Positions 19,616-28,965 of a stretch of 64,000 nt of DNA are shown here, one piece after another. The stretch comes from an uncultured Pirellulaceae bacterium (GTDB lineage Bacteria > Planctomycetota > Planctomycetia > Pirellulales > Pirellulaceae). The stretch spans positions 1-64,000 of the forward strand of contig CALLUY010000136.1 of assembly GCA_938010615.1 (NCBI GenBank), in the 5' to 3' direction. A program made the translations under genes and the position numbers. A model generated the notes under the pieces. That model did no database searches and was not told where the DNA came from. It was given only the letters and a program-made list of their open reading frames with translations. Position 1 is the stretch's first letter. Each line of letters starts with the position of its first letter.

Positions 19616-20716
19616 TCAGATTGTGGGTTTAGCTGGTATTGAGCGATCTCCCAGAATCGCTGGAGCGAACAAGCGGTGCGATCGGAAAACCTGAACTGTC
19701 CACAACGCCAATATCAATGACCCTACGGCAACATGAGCCGTGACCAGATTCATCTGAAACATGCTTTTCTCAGGCACAACAAACCCGGCTGCAAACGCCA
19801 TGTCGGAAAACCAGATCGGCCAACCAAACTTGACGACCCATGTTCCGAATCCTAAAGAGAACTGAACCAGAATCGCGAGAATCAAGAATCGCATCGACCA
19901 AACAAGCCCACGGCTTGCCGGCTCGCGTCGTCTGGCTCTGGCGACTGCAATTGCCTGAACGAATGTGCCGACGACCAATCCAGCCGCAATCAACACATGC
20001 AAAACGATCAGCCCCTGATATTCTTGTGGAGATGCTGCTTCTGAAATGTGACGTAGAAATGCACCGACGATCAATTGGCAATACGCCACAACCAACATCA
20101 ATGTTGGCCAAGTCGAAGTAAACGATCGTGATGAATTGCCAGTTTTGCGAAACGAATCTTGGTCAGACCACCATCGCGAAGTGACAACGCAAAAGCCAAC
20201 GACCGCCAGAAAGAACGCCGGCCCGACACATCCATGAATCTTGGCCATCGTTCGGTCGCTGAAGAAGACTTCAAAATCGCCAAGTTTTCCGTTGGCAGAA
20301 AGTACTCGGATTCCACCCAGCAATCCTTGAAAGCCAACCAATAGAAATAGAGCCACTGAATACCATCGCACCCACGATCTCGAATCGCGCCGAAACGTGA
20401 ACCACATTAACGCGATCGCAATCAGTCCTGAAATCGATGCCAGCAATCGATGCCCATGTTCGACGAACAGATCCCACGGGCCGAAGAACCAAGTCGAAAT
20501 CGGATAGGCAAACATGTTGTAGCCAAACGTGCCTGGCCAATCGGGAACGGCCATGCCGGCATCCCAAGACGTAACCAGTCCGCCAAACCAGATCAGCGGG
20601 AATACGATGATGGTCAACAAAACGGCAACCCGATGCGGCGCCTTCGATCGAGGCGTTACATCGATGTCGGTCTCAGTTTCCGGTGTTGATTCAGATTTTG
20701 GCAGCTGTTTAGGCAT
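19616..20716 (-). CDS. ctaA: Heme A synthase (COX15/CtaA)
   Basis: 366 aa; GGLVTSWDAGMAVPDWPGTFG, EHGHRLLASISG, IHGCVGPAFF, VTAHVAVGSLIL. Confidence 0.92.
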   Translation of the reverse strand: MPKQLPKSESTPETETDIDVTPRSKAPHRVAVLLTIIVFPLIWFGGLVTSWDAGMAVPDWPGTFGYNMFAYPISTWFFGPWDLFVEHGHRLLASISGLIAIALMWFTFRRDSRSWVRWYSVALFLLVGFQGLLGGIRVLSANGKLGDFEVFFSDRTMAKIHGCVGPAFFLAVVGFCVVTSRWWSDQDSFRKTGNSSRSFTSTWPTLMLVVAYCQLIVGAFLRHISEAASPQEYQGLIVLHVLIAAGLVVGTFVQAIAVARARRREPASRGLVWSMRFLILAILVQFSLGFGTWVVKFGWPIWFSDMAFAAGFVVPEKSMFQMNLVTAHVAVGSLILALWTVQVFRSHRLFAPAILGDRSIPAKPTI

Positions 20717-20847
20717 GCTTATATCTTATCGTCAAAGCAACGATTCAGAACCGGAACATTCTGTCACACTCTTTGAGTAAGCAAAAAGCTCATCGATCGC
20801 AGTGCTCGCAGCGAGCGTTGAGAATCGGTTGCGGTGTCCGATTCTTT

Positions 20848-22767
20848 TTAGCCCATTGCACCAGTGCAAGCGCTGCAGCTGCCGCAGCCGCAGCCACCGG
20901 TTTCATCGCCTTGTTCATTCAGTTCGACCAGAATCCCGGAGGCTTCACCATCGGTCCGAGAAAAATCACTGTCGAGTACCGTCGAAACTTGACTGGCAGT
21001 GAGTTCAACCCCGTCGGCCATCAGATTGTTGGAGTCCGAAACATGCGATAGTCCGAGATTGTGCCCGATTTCATGAGCTGTCACCCGAGCAATGACATCG
21101 CGGCCGCTTTCGAAAGACAAAAGATTTTCGCCCACGTGAATTGCAATTCCATTCGCGTCAATAAACGCGAGACCGTTGGCTGTGTTGGCCGAAACCGTAC
21201 CGAAGCCTGGAACGCGGTTCACGAAGTAGGTGTCAATGATTTGTCCATCGATGTGACCAACGCCAGCGGCATCTCCCTGTTGAACAATGGCATTCAGATC
21301 TTCCTGTAAACGCACTCCATTGCCGACGCCAGAATTAAAGAACGTGCTGTTGGTGGTTCGCTCGTCAAGAAATTCAATGTCGATTCCGGCTTGAAGGTAG
21401 ATCTCATCAATTTCACGTCTGATGTCAAACGATTGCTCGTCATTACCAAAAAAGACCGCCGTGTTGGAGCCATTGTCATCCGAGACAATGATCGGCTGTA
21501 TATAGACTCGTTTCGTCACTTCGGCGGCGGCCTCTCGGAGGCCATCTGAAAAGATGAAGCTCTCAGCGCCGCTAACACGATCGAGGCCTTCGGCACCCGT
21601 CGTATCTCTGACGACAAGCTGGCCACCATCATTGGTTACCACAAAGTTCGCATAATTTCCTGCGAATGTTACTCTGTCGTTGCCATCGACTCCCAGTTGA
21701 ATCAAGTCATCGCCCGCACCACCGAGAGCCCGGTCGCTGGTATCTCCCACGATCGTATCGTTTCCGATATCTCCAAGCACAACGTCGCTCGCCGTGCCGC
21801 CTTCAACCCAGTCATCGCCAGCGTCTCCATCGACTCGATCGGCGTTGTCGCCACCAAAGAGTCTGTCGTTGCCATCGTTGCCGCGAATCACATCGTTGCC
21901 AGCGTCTCCATAAACGACGTCGTCACCTTCGTTGGCAAACAACAGATCGTTTCCTGTTCCACCACGAATGTCGTCATTGCCCTCGCCGCCGAAAACGATG
22001 TCATTTCCGTTCCCAGCAACAATCTCGTCGTCGCCTTCATCGCCGAGCGTACGGTCGTTGCCATCGTTTCCTTCTAGGACGTCGTTTCCATGCCCGCCGC
22101 GAACTGTATCGTCTCCAGCTTCGCCGCGGATGATGTCGTTATCGTCCTGGCCGAACAGGCGATCATTGCCGTCCCCACCATAGATTTCATCAGCTCCAAA
22201 ATGCCCGAAGACGAGATCGTTGCCACCATCTCCAAACACGACATCGTCACCGAATCCCCCAACAAGTACGTCATCGCCCCCTTCACCATGGATTTCGTCA
22301 TTGTCACCGAGACCGTAAATCGCATCGTCGCCGTTGCCACCAAACAGAATGTCGATGCCGTCATTGCCAATCAATCGATCATTACCATCTGTCGAAACCA
22401 ACAGGTCATTGCCGTTGCCTCCAAACAGTCGGTCAGTACCGCCGGCGGTTCGTAGTTCGTCGTCGCCGTCATGGCCTACTGCAAGCGTGTCGATGTCGGT
22501 CGAGTTGTTGAAATAGTCATCGCCATCGCTTCCAAAGAACTGAATCGCCGTAACTTGCGAGAGCGTGAACTCCTCGTTGAGATCACCGCTAAGGAGTAAT
22601 GAGTCTCCAGATGCCGCAACGTTGACGGTGTTTGCGGTGGCATCACCAAAGATCGAGAGTGTGCCGGCGGATAAAGCGACAGAGACTGCGAGCAATCGCC
22701 GGTTTTCCAAAACGCTGTAGTTTTCCAAGACGCTGTGCTGAAATTTGAGTTTCTGGTTTCTTGACAT
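20848..22767 (-). CDS. RTX-type calcium-binding repeat protein with matrixin-like metallopeptidase region
   Basis: 639 aa; N-terminal LENRRLLAVSV; about 20 GGxGxDxL nonapeptide repeats; HEIGHNLGLSHVSDSNNLM zinc site; C-terminal GCGCGSCSACTGAMG. Confidence 0.9.
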   Translation of the reverse strand: MSRNQKLKFQHSVLENYSVLENRRLLAVSVALSAGTLSIFGDATANTVNVAASGDSLLLSGDLNEEFTLSQVTAIQFFGSDGDDYFNNSTDIDTLAVGHDGDDELRTAGGTDRLFGGNGNDLLVSTDGNDRLIGNDGIDILFGGNGDDAIYGLGDNDEIHGEGGDDVLVGGFGDDVVFGDGGNDLVFGHFGADEIYGGDGNDRLFGQDDNDIIRGEAGDDTVRGGHGNDVLEGNDGNDRTLGDEGDDEIVAGNGNDIVFGGEGNDDIRGGTGNDLLFANEGDDVVYGDAGNDVIRGNDGNDRLFGGDNADRVDGDAGDDWVEGGTASDVVLGDIGNDTIVGDTSDRALGGAGDDLIQLGVDGNDRVTFAGNYANFVVTNDGGQLVVRDTTGAEGLDRVSGAESFIFSDGLREAAAEVTKRVYIQPIIVSDDNGSNTAVFFGNDEQSFDIRREIDEIYLQAGIDIEFLDERTTNSTFFNSGVGNGVRLQEDLNAIVQQGDAAGVGHIDGQIIDTYFVNRVPGFGTVSANTANGLAFIDANGIAIHVGENLLSFESGRDVIARVTAHEIGHNLGLSHVSDSNNLMADGVELTASQVSTVLDSDFSRTDGEASGILVELNEQGDETGGCGCGSCSACTGAMG

Positions 22768-23104
22768 AGTCCGCCTCGCGATTCGCTGTTCATCATGGTG
22801 TCGAAATCTGGATCGGATTTCCCCATTCGAAACATAGGTCGCAACGGTAGCGTTTGCGGAGAAACTCTCATTTTGGTGGCGAGTTTTTGCATATTTAGCA
22901 ATCGTGAACGTGTAAATTTTCGCAGTGTTGATTTAGTGCAACACCGGCGCAGTTCGAAACTCTAAATGAAAGCTACGTGCCGGCCGCGTTGCTTTTTAGA
23001 ACCTTCGGGGTGTATTGCAGTCATTCGCCTGAGCTTCGGACGCGGTCGAAAAAATCTTGTATCCTAATACGCGTATCGATACGGGGTTTTTCAGGTTGAT
23101 CCAA

Positions 23105-24337
23105 ATGAAGAAAATTTCACTTGCCGCCATGTTCGTCGTCCTCACGTTTCTATTGGGCTGCGAAAAAGAATCATCTGCACCACAAAGCAGCACTTCAGCC
23201 AGCATCGCCCGCCAAACGAGCCGCGTGCAGTCCAATGAGCAAAAAATCAAGGAGGACATTCGCTTCGAAATTTCGGTCGACACTGAGTCTTCGCTTTGGC
23301 CGCTCGTCACGTTTCCGGCGTACAAAAAGCAATTGCCTGGCCAACCCGCGAGAACGTCCCGGTTTGGTCTTGTTGTTCGAAACGACAAAATGAAACTGGT
23401 CTATCAACGATTGCTCAATGACGAAGACGTTCAAAAAGGCGGCGTTCGTGACCTTTCACTTCAACCTGGCAAGTACACTGTCGCGTTGGAAACCATCAAT
23501 ATGCAAGATGGCTTTCAGTTGCAACATTCCAACCGGGTCGCCTTCGAACTCATTGACGCCAAGCCCGCAATTCTTGCCACGACTGACGTTTCACGCTTGC
23601 GTCTTCCAGAAGGGATTTCTCGCTTCTGGCGAAATTACAACACGGAACGCGTTCAGCTTAAGGACGCGGAAGAGGTTTTGGCGAAGGTTCGACAATACGA
23701 AGCCATGGATGTTCACAAATCGTTTTACTACGCCGCGATTCCTACTACAAAAGTCAACGTGGCCCAAGCGTACTGCCGCGATGGACAAACAGAAAAAGCA
23801 TTCGAATTGCTGGACGAAGTTAGAAACAAGGGCTTCCTTCCTGTAGACGACATGTCAAGTTCTGCCTTCGATTCAATTCGCGAAACGGATCACTTCAAGG
23901 AGCTCGAGGAGTTTGCCGAAAAGGAATCCAACGGAATCGCCGCGGGGCCGTATCTCGTGTTAACGAAACCGATTTGTAAACTTGAAGACCTGTTGAAACT
24001 GACTGCGAAACCCGAACTGCCTTCAGCGGAATCACTCAAGGGCCAGCCGGTCGTGGTCTACACCGGACCAGGAATTCCATCGCGTTTGCTGCAAGAGATC
24101 GCCGACGTTCACGAGCCAGTCATCGCCATCACTGGCAAGCTGCGGGAAAAGGGCATCAAGGGAGTTCAGATTTTCGCAACGGGTTTGCCTCCAAGGGCAC
24201 TGGCTGTCGATGGAACGTCCATGCTGTGGATCGCAGATGCTGATGGAAATGTAGTCTATAACCAACGGCGAAACGTTTACTGCGACGACATGGAACCTCT
24301 GTATGTGCTTGAATATCTCAAAGCCAAATCGAATTGA
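23105..24337 (+). CDS. Hypothetical lipoprotein
   Basis: ORF track 23057..24337; ATG at 23105 gives MKKISLAAMFVVLTFLLGCEKE lipobox. Confidence 0.75.
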   Translation: MKKISLAAMFVVLTFLLGCEKESSAPQSSTSASIARQTSRVQSNEQKIKEDIRFEISVDTESSLWPLVTFPAYKKQLPGQPARTSRFGLVVRNDKMKLVYQRLLNDEDVQKGGVRDLSLQPGKYTVALETINMQDGFQLQHSNRVAFELIDAKPAILATTDVSRLRLPEGISRFWRNYNTERVQLKDAEEVLAKVRQYEAMDVHKSFYYAAIPTTKVNVAQAYCRDGQTEKAFELLDEVRNKGFLPVDDMSSSAFDSIRETDHFKELEEFAEKESNGIAAGPYLVLTKPICKLEDLLKLTAKPELPSAESLKGQPVVVYTGPGIPSRLLQEIADVHEPVIAITGKLREKGIKGVQIFATGLPPRALAVDGTSMLWIADADGNVVYNQRRNVYCDDMEPLYVLEYLKAKSN

Positions 24338-24385
24338 ACCGTCATTGTTTTGCGATTCAGATGAGTTGTGCAGTTGGTTCGGGCA

Positions 24386-25258
24386 CTAGCTGCCTTTGGC
24401 CAGCAACGGCAATCGCTTTCGATCCGAGACAACGACTCCGCCCGGCTTCTCTTCGGTGATCGCAAACATTACGGCTTTGGCGACCGGAATTCTGGCGTCG
24501 ATCGGAATGATGACTTTCCCGTCGGAGGCGATATCAAATACGCCACCGTCGACAGGGTGTTCTTGCCCGGGGTCGGTGTCAAAAATCCAAAGCTGATACT
24601 GGCTCTGTGTCGGATTGTTTGGCTTGAATCCTTCGAAGACCATGTAGCCTTCTTGAAGCACATCGCTCCAAACGACTTCGCCCACCGTGACGGAATTCGA
24701 TCCCGTCGCTGACCAATCGATCCGAGTCAGATTCTCAGAACTGTTCGCGAACTCGGAAAACCGATCTTCGATCGAATCAGGTTGAACTTCGACAGGCGTG
24801 TTGACTGCGACGGACTTTGTTGAGTTGCCAAATGGATTCCAACCGGTCAAAAGTAAAACGACTGCCGCTGCAGCAGCCAACCAAGCCAAAGCTTCTCGAG
24901 AAGTTAACCCGCTGCCTTGCTGCAATGCTTTCTTCACTTCCACGTTAGGCACATCGCCATGTTGACGAGTCTCATTCGCGAAATGTTTTGACGCGTCATT
25001 GAGAACTTTCTGCCGCAAGGAATTCGGCATCGGTACCGCATTTTCAGTCTGACCGTTTTGAATGCCCAGATCGATTGCCGCAGCCGTGAGCTCGTACTTC
25101 TCCGCCTCAAGTTCAATCCGGTTGCGCTCGGGATGACCGTCTACGAATTGATCGAATTGTTTTTGCTGTTCCACGTCTAGCCCGTCGGTCGCCCGCAAAA
25201 GCAAGAGATCAGTAAACCATTCAGGAAATTCTTCAGATTTCATCGTGCGATCAATCAT
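24386..25258 (-). CDS. Anti-sigma-K factor RskA-like protein
   Basis: Start at MIDRTMKSEEFPEW overlapping the sigma stop; single TM LAWLAAAAAVVLLLTGW; RskA-like C-terminal domain QYQLWIFDTDPGQEHPVDGGVFDIASDGKVIIPIDA...MFAITEEKPGG. Confidence 0.85.
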   Translation of the reverse strand: MIDRTMKSEEFPEWFTDLLLLRATDGLDVEQQKQFDQFVDGHPERNRIELEAEKYELTAAAIDLGIQNGQTENAVPMPNSLRQKVLNDASKHFANETRQHGDVPNVEVKKALQQGSGLTSREALAWLAAAAAVVLLLTGWNPFGNSTKSVAVNTPVEVQPDSIEDRFSEFANSSENLTRIDWSATGSNSVTVGEVVWSDVLQEGYMVFEGFKPNNPTQSQYQLWIFDTDPGQEHPVDGGVFDIASDGKVIIPIDARIPVAKAVMFAITEEKPGGVVVSDRKRLPLLAKGS

Positions 25259-25949
25259 GATGTACGCCCTCCTGGGCTTTGGCGGCAAACAATCGCCGCT
25301 GCAATTCACCCAATCCGCGGCGAATTTGTGTTTTGACAGTGCCCAACGCAATGCCTGTCGATTCGGCAATTCGCGTGTGCGAAAGACCATCGTAAACACT
25401 GAGTCGGATAACATGTTGTTGTTGCCGAGGAAGTTCTGCCAGAAAATCTTCAGCCTGTCTCGCGTCGTCCTTCAATTCGGCATTACTGGCTGCATCACGG
25501 TGCGTATCTTCGAATCGTTCCAGAGAGTCAGTGTCGATCGCGGTCGAACTCTCCGGGCGACGTTTGCGATAGAGATCGATGAGTCGGCGTCTGGCAATCA
25601 TCGCAATAAAAGTTGCCTCCGAAGCAAGCTGGGCGTCGAATCGATCCGCAGCCTGCCAGATCTTCAAGAAGATATCCTGGACTGCATCTTCAGCCGTTTG
25701 CTCATCGGGACAATTCCGACGCGCGAGCGACCAAACCAGCCCGCCGTAGCGATCGAAACAGGTCGCGATCGCATCTGGCTGACCAGAGGCAACATCAGGT
25801 AGAACCGGCGGATCGGTGTTCAACGTTAGACGTTCCAAATGTGACGATTTACTTTTGTAATCAGGTACGGTTTCAAGAATGACGCCCATGGTAGTGGTTC
25901 CATAGAAACTGAGGGGATTCGTTCGCGGACCCACCACCATGACGATCAA
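25251..25949 (-). CDS. ECF RNA polymerase sigma factor (SigK/RpoE-like)
   Basis: 232 aa; YGGLVWSLARRNCPDEQTAEDAVQDIFLKIW; YDGLSHTRIAESTGIALGTVKTQIRRGLGELQR. Confidence 0.92.
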   Translation of the reverse strand: MIVMVVGPRTNPLSFYGTTTMGVILETVPDYKSKSSHLERLTLNTDPPVLPDVASGQPDAIATCFDRYGGLVWSLARRNCPDEQTAEDAVQDIFLKIWQAADRFDAQLASEATFIAMIARRRLIDLYRKRRPESSTAIDTDSLERFEDTHRDAASNAELKDDARQAEDFLAELPRQQQHVIRLSVYDGLSHTRIAESTGIALGTVKTQIRRGLGELQRRLFAAKAQEGVHHD

Positions 25950-25967
25950 TCTTGCATTCGCCGCAGC

Positions 25968-26975
25968 TTACTTGGGCATGATCACAGTGTCGATGACATG
26001 GATAACGCCGTTGCCACATTCGATATCAGTTTTGATAACCTTGGCTCCGTTGATCATGACTTCGTTCTTGTCTGTGACCTCGATTTTGACTTCTTGGCCA
26101 TTTACCGTTTTCGCCGTCTGCAGCTTAACGACATCCGCAGCGCGAACGTCACCGGAAACGACGTGGTAAGTCAAAATCGCCTGGAGCTTTTCTTTGTTTT
26201 CAGGCTTCAAAAGCATCTGAATGGTTTCTGCAGGAATTTTTTCGAACGCTTCGTCCGTTGGAGCAAAAACAGTAAACGGTCCTTCGCCCTTAAGTGTCTC
26301 AACAAGGCCAGCAGCTTTGACTGCCGCAACAAGCGTGTTGAATTTGCCAGCACCGACAGCGGTATCGACGATGTCTTTCTGGGTCGAAGTTTGAGTTCCG
26401 TTGTCTTGGCCCGGGATCAATACCGAGTCGATGACGTGAATCACGCCGTTGCTGCAGCCGATGTCGGCTTTGAGAAGTTTCGCGTTGTTGAAAGAAACCG
26501 TGTCGCCTTTGACGGCAATCTTGATCTTTTCGCCCATCGCTGATGTGGCTTCTGTGAGCTTCACAACGTCGCCAGATCTTACATCACCCGAGATCACGTG
26601 GTACGTAAGAATCTGTTTTAGCTTGTCTTTGTTTTCTGCTTTGAGCAGCGATTCTACAGTCCCTTCGGGAAGCTTCTGAAATGCTTCGTCCGTTGGAGCA
26701 AGAATCGTAAAGGGTCCCTTGCTCTTCAAAGTGTCGACCAAACCAGCAGCTTTTGCGGCCGCTACGAGTGTTTTGAAGGAGCCTGCTGCGACGGCAGTGT
26801 CCACAATGTCTGCCTGTTCGACGGCAGCTTCGGCCTGTTGAGCTTGTTGCTGATGCGAAACAAAAGTCGCCACAGTTTGAGCATGCTTTTGGGCGTGTGG
26901 ACATTCTTGGGCCGTTGTGAAGCCAGCAAACATGACCGCGGCACATAGTGCCGAAAAGAGAATTGAAGTTTTCAT
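25968..26975 (-). CDS. Secreted protein with two fasciclin (FAS1) domains
   Basis: Start at [23 protein letters not shown]; duplicated [37 protein letters not shown]...[18 protein letters not shown]...[12 protein letters not shown]. Confidence 0.95.
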   Translation of the reverse strand: MKTSILFSALCAAVMFAGFTTAQECPHAQKHAQTVATFVSHQQQAQQAEAAVEQADIVDTAVAAGSFKTLVAAAKAAGLVDTLKSKGPFTILAPTDEAFQKLPEGTVESLLKAENKDKLKQILTYHVISGDVRSGDVVKLTEATSAMGEKIKIAVKGDTVSFNNAKLLKADIGCSNGVIHVIDSVLIPGQDNGTQTSTQKDIVDTAVGAGKFNTLVAAVKAAGLVETLKGEGPFTVFAPTDEAFEKIPAETIQMLLKPENKEKLQAILTYHVVSGDVRAADVVKLQTAKTVNGQEVKIEVTDKNEVMINGAKVIKTDIECGNGVIHVIDTVIMPK

Positions 26976-27088
26976 CTGAGTCCTCGTCGTTATGCAAGTA
27001 TTACGAGACCGCTTGTCTCGATAGTGCTGCATTCGCAGAGGTTTGAAGACTGGATTCAGTATTCTGAAAAATATTTCTCAAGGCTGGA

Positions 27089-27310
27089 CTAATAATGCGG
27101 CGGTCGTTCGGCTTCCGCATCACGTATTTCCGGGTCCGTATTGGTTTCAACTTTCGTTTGCAGTCGTTTAACTTGCAATGAAAGTTGCTCGATTGTTTTC
27201 TGTTGCTGCAAAACGACTTCGTTAAGTGTCTCGTAGTCGTGCTGCAAATGCGTCAACGCAACTTCTGCGTCGACAATTCGTTCCCGATCACTTCGAGAAT
27301 CTTTACTCAT
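27089..27310 (-). CDS. slyX: SlyX family protein
   Basis: Small coiled coil EVALTHLQHDYETLNEVVLQQQKTIEQLSLQVKRLQTKV ending PPHY. Confidence 0.8.
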   Translation of the reverse strand: MSKDSRSDRERIVDAEVALTHLQHDYETLNEVVLQQQKTIEQLSLQVKRLQTKVETNTDPEIRDAEAERPPHY

Positions 27311-28547
27311 TGCTTTCTCCATTGGATCCGGTGACTTCAAAGCCCAATGCTTGTATCACGGAAGTAAGTTCGTCCGCCGAAGCATCTCCATTGACGCTGG
27401 CAATCCCTCGACTCAAATCAACCTGAATTGATTCGACTCCATTCATATTACCAACCGCTGTTTCGATTCGGTTGACGCAACTTCCGCAATGCATGCCTTT
27501 GACGGATAGTTCCACTGTCGATTCGTTGGCGATCAGCCCCGAACCGAGGAATCGTTTTGAAAGAATCTGGCCGATCAACAGCAGCACGATCACAGCGCTC
27601 AAAATCGACCACCAGTTTTGATGGTGGTGATTGTGAGCCCCTCCAGCGGCAACGGTGGCACTCAACACCCAATCGAACAGAAACGCCGCCAGAAAGCTTC
27701 CGACGATCAGCGTCCCAAGATAAATCGAAAGGACTCGCCATCCGAATCGCTTTTTGATCGCGCCCATGGTCGTCAGGTTCGTCGCTGGTCCAGCCATCAG
27801 AAAAACTAACGCAACCGCCGGTGGCAAACCGGATTGAACAAGTGCCGCGGCAATCGGAACCGAGGCCGTTGCGCAAACGTATAGCGGAATCGCGATTAAC
27901 AACATCAATAGCATCGCTGGAAGCAATCCCGCATCGCCGACCTGTTTGATTAGGCTCTCGAATCCGAATGTTCCGATCAAGGCCGAAACGGCGACTCCGA
28001 TCAGCAGCCATAGCCAAATCGAATGAAGTACTTCCATCGCGTGCGACCAGAGTTCGATCCACCAAGAAGTTTGAGATTTCGTAACACTTGAGACGACTGG
28101 AAGATCTTCTCTCTCTTCGATTGATTCCGTATCACCTGAGGCATCGGTTAGCCATCCACCGATGATGCCGGTCACCGCCGCGGTCACCATTTTGAAAATT
28201 GCGAACGGCCAGCCAAAGAATGATGCACTCACCAAAACAGAATCGATTCCGGTTTGAGGAGTGCTGATCAAAAACCCAACCGCGGCTCCATCGCTGGCTC
28301 CATCATTTTTCAAACCAATGCCAGCCGGAATCACGCCGCACGAACACAATGGCAGTGGAACGCCCAGCAGCACCGATTGCACGACGCCGCTGAATCCGCG
28401 AAATCGTTTGCGTACGAAGTTCTTTGGCAGGGCAACGTGTAGAACACCAGAGATCAACATTCCCAGCAGCAGCCACGGCGACAGCTCACACATCGTTGTC
28501 CAGCAACGGCTTACGAAATCGGTGAGCGAAAAAATGGCGAAAAGCAT
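27303..28547 (-). CDS. Permease (DUF318 / SO_0444 Cu-Zn efflux type) with C-terminal heavy-metal-associated domain
   Basis: GVPLPLCSCGVIPAGIGLKNDGASDGAAVGFLISTPQTG; LLMAGPATNLTTMGAI; HMA motif GMHCGSCVNRIE. Confidence 0.9.
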   Translation of the reverse strand: MLFAIFSLTDFVSRCWTTMCELSPWLLLGMLISGVLHVALPKNFVRKRFRGFSGVVQSVLLGVPLPLCSCGVIPAGIGLKNDGASDGAAVGFLISTPQTGIDSVLVSASFFGWPFAIFKMVTAAVTGIIGGWLTDASGDTESIEEREDLPVVSSVTKSQTSWWIELWSHAMEVLHSIWLWLLIGVAVSALIGTFGFESLIKQVGDAGLLPAMLLMLLIAIPLYVCATASVPIAAALVQSGLPPAVALVFLMAGPATNLTTMGAIKKRFGWRVLSIYLGTLIVGSFLAAFLFDWVLSATVAAGGAHNHHHQNWWSILSAVIVLLLIGQILSKRFLGSGLIANESTVELSVKGMHCGSCVNRIETAVGNMNGVESIQVDLSRGIASVNGDASADELTSVIQALGFEVTGSNGESNE

Positions 28548-28653
28548 GAACTTGATCGTGGTCTTTATGGTCGTTTAATGCAAGCCGAAGGGGTAAACGT
28601 TTCTTATCAGGGTGGACGTAAAACCACAGTGAAGGATACGATAGGTGGCCAAT

Positions 28654-28916
28654 GTCGCTCAGTTCTCCGAACTGATAGCGAGCAGTGTCGCTCAGTTCTC
28701 CGAACTGATAGCGAGCGGATTGAGACGTGAAACCATTTCTGGAGCTTCGTTTGATAGAAAGCGTGTTTTCTCGGCGCGCTACCAGCTCGGAGAGCTGGGC
28801 GACTTTCGGTTCTCCGAACCGATGGCGCGCCGATTCAAAAGCGAAGCTTCCGGCGATGGGCTTCCCAATTGGAAAACTGTCTTCTGGCCCGCTATCAGCT
28901 TGGAAAGCTGAGCGAC
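28654..28916. repeat. Distal cluster of 27-nt REP hairpins (BIME-like)
   Basis: Units at 28654-28680, 28687-28713, 28777-28803 (inverted), 28890-28916 (inverted), and a partial unit near 28805-28825. Confidence 0.92.
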
Positions 28917-28965
28917 ATAGAGCTGAGCGATTCTAGCTGGAAGCCTATGCCACCCAATATTCGCG

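Noticed and set aside
21666-22183. ORFs on the plus strand with Arg/His- or Ser/Pro-rich repetitive products
   Set aside because: Antisense of the RTX repeat coding region; periodic codon pattern creates artefactual ORFs.
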